Shown: piece by piece, positions 9,318-17,119 of the stretch
Layout of the letters: each line of letters begins with the position of its first letter
How positions within the stretch are numbered: position 1 is the stretch's first letter
From: an uncultured Verrucomicrobiota bacterium
Lineage (GTDB): Bacteria; Verrucomicrobiota; Verrucomicrobiia; Limisphaerales; UBA9464
Length of the DNA: 64,000 nucleotides
Direction of reading: 5' to 3'
NCBI GenBank assembly: GCA_903907995.1
Contig: CAIVQH010000001.1
Location: forward strand, 1-64,000
Program-made: the position numbers and the translations under genes
Notes under the pieces: generated by a model
Told to the model about the DNA's origin: nothing
The model's input: only the letters and a program-made list of their open reading frames with translations
Databases searched by the model: none

Positions 9318-10070
9318 TCAGCCAGCGGATTTGGCGGCTGGCAGTGTGAAATTCGGCGGGACGAACTCGCGCCGCACAAACACCACGTTGCCTCCATCCG
9401 CCCACGGCATTTCCTCGCGCACGACCACGAAGCCATGCGCCTCCAGCCAGGCCCGCAGCTCGGGATAGAGCATCACGCCGGCGTAGTTGGACAGGCGGTT
9501 GACCTCCGCATGGATGACGCGCACGCCGGGGAGCATCCGGGTCGAGGCGGCCAGGAAGCGGCCCTCAAACCCCTGCATGTCGAGCCAGAGCAGGTCCACC
9601 CGGGGCACATTTTCCCGGGCGGCCCATGTGTCCAGCGTGAGCACCGGCACCTCGATCGTGCGCTGGAAGCGGATGTGCGGGTGCAGCTTCAGGATCTCAT
9701 CGGGCGGCAGCAGCGAGCTGGACTGGTCCACATCGCTGTCGGGCCGGTCCCCGCCCCCTTCGCTCACATGAAACTGGGCGGTGCCATCCTTGTCGCCCAA
9801 AGCCAGGGGAAACGTGCGGACATTGGGCAGCGCACCGACCCGGCCATGCAGCTTCGCGTAAACCGAGGGCAGGGCCTCAAACGAATACACGCGGCCACGC
9901 GGCCATAGGCGCGAGAATTCTTCCGAATCAAACCCGTAATGGGCGCCGCAATCCACGACCACCGGATTCTCCGGCAGGAACGGGCGCAGCCATTGCTTGG
10001 GGATTTCACCGACCGGCGGCTTGCGGAAAAGCTGCCGCACCCGCTGAACCAGACCCCGGAGACTTGCCAT
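9318..10070 (-). CDS. FkbM family methyltransferase
   Basis: 250 aa from MASLRGLVQRVRQLF; an upstream open extension of 46 Arg-rich residues is judged non-coding. The S-adenosylmethionine-binding strand is VVVDCGAHYGFDSEEF, followed by acidic SFEALPSVYAKL and LDMQGFEGRFL, the signature order of FkbM-type O-methyltransferases. These modify hydroxyl groups of glycans, lipids or polyketides; the substrate here cannot be predicted. It is followed 53 bases away by a SET-domain gene on its 5' side on the same strand, but no glycan-synthesis genes are nearby. Confidence 0.85.
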   Translation of the reverse strand: MASLRGLVQRVRQLFRKPPVGEIPKQWLRPFLPENPVVVDCGAHYGFDSEEFSRLWPRGRVYSFEALPSVYAKLHGRVGALPNVRTFPLALGDKDGTAQFHVSEGGGDRPDSDVDQSSSLLPPDEILKLHPHIRFQRTIEVPVLTLDTWAARENVPRVDLLWLDMQGFEGRFLAASTRMLPGVRVIHAEVNRLSNYAGVMLYPELRAWLEAHGFVVVREEMPWADGGNVVFVRREFVPPNFTLPAAKSAG

Positions 10071-10123
10071 GGGCGACGAATACCGCAGCGGCCGGACGGT
10101 TGTCGAAACAAGTCGGCGGCGGG

Positions 10124-10546
10124 CTACACAGAAGTGCCCGGGGCGGCATCCCTCGCGACGCGGCCCAGCTTCCACGCCACGTCGGCGTCGAACGCGCGGT
10201 AATCGCATGTCAGCTCTTCGCCCGCCGCCAGATCGCGCAGGGCGACCGTGGTCACGGAGAGTCCGTCATCGGAGGGTGCGCCCGTGTTGGGCTGTTCCTC
10301 ATGGTTCATGAAGCGCGCGTGGTCGCCGCTCAGGATGAACTCCCGGGTGTCGCCCGTCAGGTAGCTGAAGTGCCGGACATAGCCCCGCGCCAGTTCCGGC
10401 AACGCGGCCCACTGAGCCAGCGTGAAGACCTGGTCAAAGCCGGCGAGAAACCGGTAGAGCGGCGTGCCCTTGGGCACCGGCCCGACTGTGAACAGGCCGT
10501 TGCCGTGGATGCCGCTCGGGGCGACGTGCGTGGGGATCAGAAGCAT
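10124..10546 (-). CDS. SET-domain protein (putative lysine methyltransferase)
   Basis: 140 aa from MLLIPTHVAPSGIHGNGLF. The sequence carries the SET landmarks: GIHGNGLFTVGPVPKGTPLY at the N-terminus, ARFMNHEEQPNT (the N-H motif of the pseudoknot) near residue 83 and GEELTCDYRAF near 115. Bacterial single-domain SET proteins methylate protein lysines; targets are mostly unknown. A TTG codon 69 bases upstream could extend the frame, but the SET start fits 10546 better. The post-SET cysteines of eukaryotic enzymes are absent. Confidence 0.85.
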   Translation of the reverse strand: MLLIPTHVAPSGIHGNGLFTVGPVPKGTPLYRFLAGFDQVFTLAQWAALPELARGYVRHFSYLTGDTREFILSGDHARFMNHEEQPNTGAPSDDGLSVTTVALRDLAAGEELTCDYRAFDADVAWKLGRVARDAAPGTSV

Positions 10547-10630
10547 TTCAGCGACAGACTCGCGGAAATGCCTGGTAAGGCAAAGGCCGGCCTTTCCAGC
10601 CTCACCGCCGTGCAAGCGCAGCCACGCGGT

Positions 10631-11041
10631 TCACAACGCCGCGTTCACGGCGTCCAGAACCTGCCGCGCGTAGGCCTCGTCGCCAAAGGTGCCGATCCGG
10701 ATGTGCAGCTCGGTGGAGGCGTCGCTGAGGCGGCGCAGGATGAAGACCACGGTGCGGTCGGTGCCGGACTTCGCCTCCAGACGGGCTTCCAGACCGTCCT
10801 TCATCGTCTTGTATTCCCGGAGTTCGAGTTTGTTGACGGCGGTCTGTACGGCGGCCCAAGTGCGGCCCATGGACGCGTTCTCAACCGTGCCGAGGTCGCC
10901 CATGCTGTAGGCGGCGACGCCGGGGGCGGTCACCGAGGTGGTCATCATGTCGGCACAGCCGGCCGACGCGATGATCACGCCCACAAGCGCAGTCAGGGCG
11001 ACTATTTTGGACCACCGTTGGAGCTGGCCATTCATTTCCAT
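10631..11041 (-). CDS. DUF3568-like lipoprotein
   Basis: 136 aa, or 134 from a second Met at 11035. The N-terminus has a basic stretch, a hydrophobic run ALTALVGVIIASAG and a lipobox cysteine at residue 29 (ASAGC). The mature part has short beta/alpha segments, GRTWAAVQTAVNKLEL and FILRRLSDASTELHIRIGTFGDE, as in small lipoproteins of the DUF3568 type, which have no assigned role. It ends 16 bases before the longest possible frame of the SET gene and lies divergent from mnmA (85 bases between start codons). Confidence 0.78.
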   Translation of the reverse strand: MEMNGQLQRWSKIVALTALVGVIIASAGCADMMTTSVTAPGVAAYSMGDLGTVENASMGRTWAAVQTAVNKLELREYKTMKDGLEARLEAKSGTDRTVVFILRRLSDASTELHIRIGTFGDEAYARQVLDAVNAAL

Positions 11042-11125
11042 GGTGCAACCTAGCCATCAGCCCGGCTTGCGCCACCGCGATTTCGGAGTGTGACTTCGGA
11101 TTTCTGATTTTGCGGATTCTCTGCC

Positions 11126-12235
11126 ATGCTCTCGCCCGTGACCGGTATGGTGAAACAGCGCGTGTTGGTGGGGATGAGTGGCGGGGTGGATTCCTCCGCC
11201 ACGGCCGCGCTCCTGCAATCGCAGGGCTTCGACGTCATCGGCGTCACGCTGAAACTCTGGCCGCAGGACTGCGTGAACCGTGCCGAGGACAAGTGCTGCG
11301 GCCCGCAGGCCGTGATGGATGCCCGGAGCGTCTGCGCCCAGCTTGGCGTGCCCTATTACCTCGTGGATGAGGCCGCGCTCTTCCAGCAGAAGGTCATCGA
11401 GTACTTCGCCGCCGAATACAAGGCCGGCCGCACGCCCAACCCCTGCGTGATGTGCAACCAGCACCTCAAGTTTGGCGTGCTGCTGGACCGCGCCCGGCAG
11501 CTCGGCTGCGACTTCATCGCCACCGGCCACTTCGCGCGGCTGGAGCGTGACGCGGCGACCGGCCGCACGCTCCTCCGCAAGGGCCGCGACACGCGCAAGG
11601 ACCAGAGCTATTTCCTCTTCAGCCTGCGGCAGGACCAGCTCGCCCGTGCAATGTTCCCGCTGGGCGAGAAGACCAAGGCCGACACCCGCGACGTCGCCCG
11701 CTCCTGCGCGCTCCGCACCGCCGACAAGGAGGAGAGCATGGAAATCTGCTTCGTGCCCGACAACGACTACGGGAAGTTCCTGGAGGAGGCGAAGCTCGCC
11801 ACCAAACACCGCGGCGACATCGTGGACACGGCCGGCCGCAAGCTCGGCGAGCACTACGGCATCGAGTTCTACACCATCGGCCAACGACGCGGACTGGGCA
11901 TCTCCTCCCGCGATCCGCTGTACGTCGTGAGCCTCGAGCCCGCGACCAACCGCGTGGTGGTGGGCGACGAATCCACGCTCAGCCGCGACACCTTCACGGT
12001 GGCCAACTGCAATTGGATTCCATGGGAAACGCCGCCCGCCTCCTTCGCGTGCTCGGCCAAGATCCGCTATAACCACGCCGGTACCGCCGCGACGGTGACC
12101 CCCGGCCCCAACGACACCGCCAGTGTGAAACTCCACGCGCCGGCCCGCGCCGTGACACCGGGTCAGGCATGTGTCTTCTACGGCGGTGATGAGGGCGATC
12201 TGGTGTTGGGCGGCGGGTGGATCACGCGGGGCTGA
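11126..12235 (+). CDS. mnmA: tRNA-specific 2-thiouridylase MnmA
   Basis: Adenylates U34 of Lys, Glu and Gln tRNAs and adds sulfur to make s2U. The PP-loop GMSGGVDSS lies at residues ~15-23. The catalytic cysteine pair is in PNPCVMCN near residue 110 and in MEICFVPDNDYG near 205, both present. The tail has the usual beta-barrel region with IGQRRGLGI and YVVSLEPATNRVVVG. An alternative start MVKQR at 11147 would begin closer to the PP-loop; neither start shows a Shine-Dalgarno sequence. The sulfur donor may be the cysteine desulfurase at 1.3 kb. Thirteen bases separate it from the next gene on the same strand, so the three genes to 14520 may be co-transcribed. Confidence 0.96.
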   Translation: MLSPVTGMVKQRVLVGMSGGVDSSATAALLQSQGFDVIGVTLKLWPQDCVNRAEDKCCGPQAVMDARSVCAQLGVPYYLVDEAALFQQKVIEYFAAEYKAGRTPNPCVMCNQHLKFGVLLDRARQLGCDFIATGHFARLERDAATGRTLLRKGRDTRKDQSYFLFSLRQDQLARAMFPLGEKTKADTRDVARSCALRTADKEESMEICFVPDNDYGKFLEEAKLATKHRGDIVDTAGRKLGEHYGIEFYTIGQRRGLGISSRDPLYVVSLEPATNRVVVGDESTLSRDTFTVANCNWIPWETPPASFACSAKIRYNHAGTAATVTPGPNDTASVKLHAPARAVTPGQACVFYGGDEGDLVLGGGWITRG

Positions 12236-12247
12236 CGCTCAATTGCT

Positions 12248-12988
12248 ATGCGTGCCTGGCTTGCATGGCTGCTCTGCTGGGGGATCTGTGCACACAAGGT
12301 AAAAGCGGACGTGCGCTGGACAATTGAACCCTATCTGTTGGTTTCACCCGACAAATCGCTCTGCCTCGTGATGCAGGAGCTTACGATCTCGACGAATGGT
12401 AAGAACTATTTTGCAACCCTGCCTGACGGCCGACGGATAGATCTCCATACCCAATTTTCCTCAAACGGCGTCTTTCGGCTTCCTGACCTCCAACCGGTTT
12501 ACTTCCTGGACTGGTTTGATCACTCGAACAGATTTGTTGCGTCGTCCGACTTCAATTCAATCGTGCGTATCTCACAATCGGAACTGGCTCCCGTCCTGCC
12601 GGTGCCGGCGGTCATGCGGTTTTACAATGCGGGAAGGGAAATCCGCTCGTATGGGGCGGGTGACCTGATCGAAGGTTTTAGGGAAGGACCTGGCTTGAAC
12701 ACTGTGAGCTGGCCGGATCACGTCGGATATACTCCTTGGCTGGATGATTTTCACGCCATGGGCCCCAACGAGGTCGAAGTGGTTACCACTCCTCGAGGGC
12801 TTTTTTGGGGAGAACACGGGATCATCCTCTTCTCCGGCAATCGCTATGTGTTCGATCTTGCCACCGGCCGGATCCTTTCGGAGAAACGCCCCATGCTGAA
12901 TGGAGTGACCACTATTGCCGTGCTGCTGCTAGGCTTCGCTCTGCTCATTGCCACGTGGTTCTTACGTCGCAAACCAGGGACTTCATGA
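12248..12988 (+). CDS. Exported hypothetical protein with C-terminal membrane anchor
   Basis: 246 aa, not recognised. The N-terminus MRAWLAWLLCWGICAHKVKA looks like a signal peptide. The middle is beta-rich (WTIEPYLLVSPDKSLCLVMQ, YFLDWFDHSNRFVASSDF), and residues ~218-236 (TTIAVLLLGFALLIATWFL) form a membrane helix followed by RRKPGTS, so most of the protein probably faces the periplasm. GC is lower than in its neighbours, which may point to recent acquisition. Its stop overlaps the next start by ATGA, which argues for a shared transcript and translational coupling. Confidence 0.75.
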   Translation: MRAWLAWLLCWGICAHKVKADVRWTIEPYLLVSPDKSLCLVMQELTISTNGKNYFATLPDGRRIDLHTQFSSNGVFRLPDLQPVYFLDWFDHSNRFVASSDFNSIVRISQSELAPVLPVPAVMRFYNAGREIRSYGAGDLIEGFREGPGLNTVSWPDHVGYTPWLDDFHAMGPNEVEVVTTPRGLFWGEHGIILFSGNRYVFDLATGRILSEKRPMLNGVTTIAVLLLGFALLIATWFLRRKPGTS

Positions 12989-14520
12989 AAACGCCCCTTT
13001 CCCTCGCCTTGGGCCTCGCATTGTTCTTATCTCTACCGTCGCTCGCCGCGACCAACGAGTGGTTCGGAATCCAAGTTGTGGACGACGCAACCGGACGCGG
13101 CGTGCCGCTGGTCGAATTGGAGACGGTGAACCACCTGCGCTACGTCACCGACAACGCCGGCTGGGTCGCCATTCAGGAGCCGGGCTGGGCCGGGCAATCG
13201 GTGTTCTTGACCATCCACAGCCACGGGTACGAGTTTTCCAAAGACGGTTTCGGCTACGCCGGCGTGGCTGTGACCAACACTCCCGGTGGGCGCGTCACTC
13301 TGAAACTGAAGCGGCGCAATGTCGCCGAACGTCTGTACCGTGTGACGGGCGAGGGCCGCTACCGCGACAGCGTGCTGCTGGGCGAGCCGGCACCGGCGGG
13401 CGAGCCCACCATCCGCGGCCTCGTGGCTGGGCAGGATTCGGTGCAGCTCGCGCCCTATCACGGGCGGCTGCTCTGGTTCTGGGGTGACACCGCGCGGCTG
13501 CGCTATCCGCTTGGACAGTTCCGCACTTCGGGCGCGTGGTCGGTGTTGCCCGGCACCGCTGGATTTGATCCGGCGCGCGACGTGGATCTGCATTACTGGA
13601 CCGACCACGAGGGCTTCAGCCGCGAGATGGTGCCGTTGAAGGCCGGTGAAAAAGGCGTCGTGTGGATCGACGGCGTGGTGACTGTGCCTGATGCCAAGGG
13701 CAAGGAACGGCTGGTCGCGCATTTCTCCCACCGGGAATCGCTCGCGAAGCAGCTCCGTCATGGGCTCGCCGTATGGAATGACGAACGCGAACTCTTCGAA
13801 CTTTCCACCACGCTACCCGAGGACGAGCAGTGGCGGTTCATCCAGGGCCATCCGGTGAAGCACACGGTGGCCGGCCGTGACTACCTGCTGTGCGGCGACC
13901 ATCTGCCGAACATCCGCGTGCCCGCGCGGCTGGAGGACGTGCTGAATCCCGCGAGCTATGAGGCCTGGACCTGCATCGGCACCAACCGCAACGCCAAGGA
14001 CGAACCCCTACCCCAGCGCGATGCAACCGGCTCCCTGCAATGGGCCTGGCGGCGCGACACGGCCCCCACGCGCAACCGCGACGAACAGCGCTGGCTGAAA
14101 GCCGGCCTCGTACAGACCAATGAACTGCACTTCCTGCCCTTCGACACGGAGTCAGACAAAGCGGTCCTGCTGCACGGCGGTTCGGTGCGCTGGAACGCCC
14201 ATCGCCAGCGGTGGATCGCCATCGCCGTGGAATCGGGAGGTACTTCCTCCGCGCTCGGGGAGGTCTGGTATGCCGAGTCACGCGACCCGCTCGGTCCGTG
14301 GCTTAAGGCGCGCAAAGTGGCCACGCACGAGCACTACTCATTCTACAATCCGGTCCACCACGATGTGCTCGACCAACAGGGCGGGCGGCTGATCCAGTTC
14401 GAGGGCACCTATTCCGAATCCTTCTCCGGCAACCCGACAGCCACCTCACGCTACGACTACAACCAGATGATGTACCGGCTCGATCTGGATGATCCGAGGC
14501 TGGCGGCGACGCACGAGTGA
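12985..14520 (+). CDS. Secreted protein with regulatory-type N-domain and a propeller-like domain
   Basis: 511 aa from MKTPLSLALGLALFLSLPSL, a signal peptide ending near SLAA. The start is fixed by the ATGA overlap with the preceding gene. Residues ~25-115 form an Ig-like or carboxypeptidase-regulatory-like beta sandwich (GIQVVDDATGRGVPLVELET). The rest contains YHGRLLWFWGDTARL and HYSFYNPVHHDVLDQQGGRLI, which resemble DUF4185-type or five-bladed propeller proteins of glycan metabolism. No catalytic residue can be named. It probably acts in the periplasm or outside the cell, together with the upstream membrane-anchored protein. Confidence 0.78.
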   Translation: MKTPLSLALGLALFLSLPSLAATNEWFGIQVVDDATGRGVPLVELETVNHLRYVTDNAGWVAIQEPGWAGQSVFLTIHSHGYEFSKDGFGYAGVAVTNTPGGRVTLKLKRRNVAERLYRVTGEGRYRDSVLLGEPAPAGEPTIRGLVAGQDSVQLAPYHGRLLWFWGDTARLRYPLGQFRTSGAWSVLPGTAGFDPARDVDLHYWTDHEGFSREMVPLKAGEKGVVWIDGVVTVPDAKGKERLVAHFSHRESLAKQLRHGLAVWNDERELFELSTTLPEDEQWRFIQGHPVKHTVAGRDYLLCGDHLPNIRVPARLEDVLNPASYEAWTCIGTNRNAKDEPLPQRDATGSLQWAWRRDTAPTRNRDEQRWLKAGLVQTNELHFLPFDTESDKAVLLHGGSVRWNAHRQRWIAIAVESGGTSSALGEVWYAESRDPLGPWLKARKVATHEHYSFYNPVHHDVLDQQGGRLIQFEGTYSESFSGNPTATSRYDYNQMMYRLDLDDPRLAATHE

Positions 14521-14533
14521 GGGGAGATGTGGC

Positions 14534-14610
14534 GTCGGAGCGCCGGTCTCCGACCCGGCGTGTTGGCTTATCGGTCGGTGGCCGCGCCGGATCGGAGATC
14601 GGCGCTCCGA
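14534..14610. repeat. Dispersed inverted repeat GTCGGAGCGCCGGTCTCCGA
   Basis: The arms 14534-14559 and 14586-14610 match at 23 of 25 positions in inverted orientation, with a 26-base spacer. The element fills the gap between two convergent genes, and no T-tract follows either arm. Confidence 0.8.
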
Positions 14611-14621
14611 AAGAGACGCCC

Positions 14622-15374
14622 TCAGTCCAACTCAATCCCCACCGGGCAGTGGTCGCTGTCCATCACGTGCGGCTGGATGAAGGCGCGCTTCAGGCGCGGA
14701 CGCAGCGACGGAGTCAGGAGCACGTAGTCGAGGCGCCAACCCACGTTCCGCGCACGGGCCGTGCCCATCGGACTCCACCAGGTATAGTGGCTGCCGCCCT
14801 TTTCGAACTCCCGAAAGGTGTCCAGAAAGCCCGCCCCGACGAAGGCATCGAAGCCCGCCCGTTCTTCCGGCGTGAAGCCGTGGTTCTTCACGTTCGCCTT
14901 CGGGTTCGCGAGGTCGATCTCGGTGTGCGCCACGTTCAGATCGCCGCACCAGATCACTGGCTTTTTCTTTTCCAGCTTTTTCAGGTAGGCGAGGAAGTCC
15001 TTGTCCCACTGCTGCCGGTACGGGAGCCGCTCCAACTCGCGCTTGGAGTTGGGGACGTACACGTTGACGACGTAAAAGTCGGCGTACTCCGCGGTCAACA
15101 CACGTCCTTCGCGGTCATGGTCGGCGTGGCCAATGCCGTGGGTGACCTTGAGCGGCTTCGTCTTGGTGAAGATGGCGGTGCCGGAATAGCCCTTCTTCTC
15201 CGCGCTGTTCCAGTGGGTCTCGTAGCCGGCGGGCCAGAGCTGCTCAATCTGGTCCGGCGAGCACTTCGTTTCCTGCAGGCACAGGATGTCGGGCGACTCG
15301 GCGGCCAGGTAGTCGAGGAAGTTCTTCCGCAGCACGGCGCGCAGGCCGTTCACGTTCCAGGAGATCAGCTTCAT
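14622..15374 (-). CDS. xth: Exodeoxyribonuclease III
   Basis: 250 aa. AP endonuclease and 3'-5' exonuclease for base-excision repair. The start MKLISWNVNGLRAV is diagnostic. Also present are LCLQETK (metal-binding Glu), YVPNS, WCGDLNVAHTEIDL (catalytic Asp and Asn), GWRLDYVL and the C-terminal SDHCPVGIEL with catalytic His. Length is typical. It is convergent with the propeller gene ending at 14520 and lies 40 bases from the helix-hairpin-helix gene on the same strand. Confidence 0.96.
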   Translation of the reverse strand: MKLISWNVNGLRAVLRKNFLDYLAAESPDILCLQETKCSPDQIEQLWPAGYETHWNSAEKKGYSGTAIFTKTKPLKVTHGIGHADHDREGRVLTAEYADFYVVNVYVPNSKRELERLPYRQQWDKDFLAYLKKLEKKKPVIWCGDLNVAHTEIDLANPKANVKNHGFTPEERAGFDAFVGAGFLDTFREFEKGGSHYTWWSPMGTARARNVGWRLDYVLLTPSLRPRLKRAFIQPHVMDSDHCPVGIELD

Positions 15375-15414
15375 GCGTGGGAGCTACGAAAGCGGGCCGG
15401 CGAAGGGAAGGCGA

Positions 15415-15810
15415 TTATTTTCCCGCCGGCGCGACGACCACGCGGGCACGCAGGCCATCAAGGGTCTTCGGGCCGATGCCGCTGACCTTCAGCAGGTCTT
15501 CGACGCGTGCATAGGGGCGATCGGCGATGATCCGCTGTGCCATCCCTTCGTTGACACGCGGCAGGAGCATCAGCTCATGCACGGAGGCGGTGTTGACGTT
15601 GATGACCTGGGTGGATTCCGCCGCAATGGCCTCGCGCGATTTCGGTTTGCCGAACTGCTGCCAGCCGAAAAAGGCCGCGCCGCCGACCAGCGCCATCCAC
15701 ACCAGACGCGTGACGATGCGCACCGCCACGCTGCGCGCGACACTGCGGCCAAAGCTGCCGACGGGATTGCTGTTGCGGCCCACGCGCTTCATCTGCCGTG
15801 CGGAAGCCAT
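15415..15810 (-). CDS. Membrane-anchored helix-hairpin-helix protein (ComEA-like)
   Basis: 131 aa from MASARQMKRVG. A single hydrophobic segment, TRLVWMALVGGAAFFGW (~residues 33-49), is followed by a linker and then a tandem helix-hairpin-helix module: INVNTASVHELMLLPRVNEGMAQRII and ARVEDLLKVSGIGPKTLDGL. This is the DNA-binding architecture of ComEA, which binds incoming DNA during transformation. Without other competence genes nearby, the role is uncertain; many bacteria have such proteins. An upstream in-frame extension of 30 residues is doubtful. Confidence 0.82.
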   Translation of the reverse strand: MASARQMKRVGRNSNPVGSFGRSVARSVAVRIVTRLVWMALVGGAAFFGWQQFGKPKSREAIAAESTQVINVNTASVHELMLLPRVNEGMAQRIIADRPYARVEDLLKVSGIGPKTLDGLRARVVVAPAGK

Positions 15811-16297
15811 GGCGTCAACCACCGGCTGGCCGCAGTTGTTCACCGCCCAGGGGAGGAATTTAATTTGGAAAACAGGAAAGCAGGAAAGGAGGGGCTTCAC
15901 GGGTGAACTGGTGTGCCAGATACGCGAAATATCGGCGTGCTGCTGACGGGTTGGCCTACAGGGCTGAAAGCCCGTCCAAAGAATGCCCGGGGTGAAGCGA
16001 GCGTGGCGAGCGCAGCCCCGGGTTACCCAGGCAATAGGAGGGTGAGCGCTGTAAGCGAGAGGCAGCCGCCTTGCTTTGGGCCGGGCCTTCAGCCCTCAAG
16101 CCTTACCAAAAACCCTCTCCTGGGGCTGCGCTCACTGCGTTCGCTCCACCCCAGGCATTCTTCGGGCGCGCTTTCAGCGCCGGAGCGGAGACAGAGACAG
16201 GATTGGTTGCCCAGTCCTGAATGGTTCTTGAAATGGGAACCACTTTGCACCCTGACGCATCTATTCCCGCTGGGCGATTTTTTAAACGGCTCTACAC
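15811..16297. other. Intergenic region filled by a large inverted repeat
   Basis: About 490 bases without a defensible gene, between the divergent HhH and tcdA genes. It carries the element at 15963-16178. The last 90 bases before tcdA are T-rich (GCGATTTTTTAAACGG near 16275) and probably hold its promoter, though I cannot assign -35 and -10 boxes. Confidence 0.45.
15963..16178. repeat. MITE-like element with 57-base inverted ends
   Basis: The left arm 15963-16019 and right arm 16122-16178 are inverted copies that agree at roughly 80% of 57 positions, enclosing 102 bases. Recognisable words are GCTGAAAGC, AAGAATGCC, GGGGTG and GAGCGCAGCCCC. No transposase gene and no clear target-site duplication are visible. 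Confidence 0.82.
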
Positions 16298-17119
16298 TTG
16301 CGGGACATGAGCGTGGACACGAGCGACTACGAATTCCGTTTCGGCGGCCTGGCTCGGCTATACGGAAAGGCCGGACTGGCGCGCCTGCGGGCGGCGCATG
16401 TGCTGGTCGTGGGCGTCGGCGGCGTCGGCTCTTGGACGGTGGAGGCGCTGGCCCGCAGCGGCGTCGGCGCGCTCACGCTCGTGGATCTCGATGAGGTGTG
16501 CGTGAGCAACGTGAACCGCCAACTCCCCGCGCTCGACGGCAACGTGGGCCGCGCCAAAGTCGAGGTGCTCGCCGACCGCGTGCGCGCGATCAATCCCCAC
16601 TGCCAGGTGGACGCTCGGATGGAATTCTTCACCGAGGAAAGCGCCGAACGCCTGCTCACGCCGCGCTACGACCACGTCGTGGATGCCATCGACAGCGTGG
16701 TCAACAAGTGCCGCCTCATCGCGCTGTGCCGGAGCAAGGGACTACCAATCGTGGCCTGCGGTGGCGCGGGCGGCCGACGGGACGCTACGCAGGTGCGCGT
16801 CGTGGACCTCGCGCGGGCGACGTACGACCGGCTGCTCAGCGAGACGCGGAAGCGCCTGCGCCAGGTGCATGACTTCCCGCGCGGCGAAAAGAAATTCGGC
16901 GTGGACTGCGTGTGTTCCGAGGAACTGCCGGTGTTCCCGCACCGTGATGGCACGGTGTGCGCGGTGGCGGAGGCACCCGGGGAAGGCGAGGCAGGAGGGC
17001 ACCGGTTGAACTGCGATTGGGGGTTCGGCTCCGCGACCTTTGTCACGGGCACCTTCGGCTTCGTGGCTGCCGGCGTGGCCGTGCGGCGGATCGCGGAGAA
17101 TGCGGCCAAGCCTGTTTGA
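16298..17119 (+). CDS. tcdA: tRNA threonylcarbamoyladenosine dehydratase TcdA
   Basis: About 273 aa; a second Met at 16307 (MSVDTSDYEFRFGGL) is an equally good start. An E1-like ATP-dependent enzyme that cyclises t6A37 of tRNA to ct6A. The nucleotide-binding loop is VLVVGVGGVGSWTVEAL (~residues 31-47), followed by LTLVDLDEVCVSNVNRQ with the expected Asp, Asn and Arg residues, DAIDSVVNKCRLI, CGGAGGRRDATQV and the Cys-containing FGVDCVCSEELPV. Length matches the family. Its stop TGA and the opposing ccsA stop share TGATCA, so the two genes meet with no gap. Confidence 0.93.
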   Translation: MRDMSVDTSDYEFRFGGLARLYGKAGLARLRAAHVLVVGVGGVGSWTVEALARSGVGALTLVDLDEVCVSNVNRQLPALDGNVGRAKVEVLADRVRAINPHCQVDARMEFFTEESAERLLTPRYDHVVDAIDSVVNKCRLIALCRSKGLPIVACGGAGGRRDATQVRVVDLARATYDRLLSETRKRLRQVHDFPRGEKKFGVDCVCSEELPVFPHRDGTVCAVAEAPGEGEAGGHRLNCDWGFGSATFVTGTFGFVAAGVAVRRIAENAAKPV

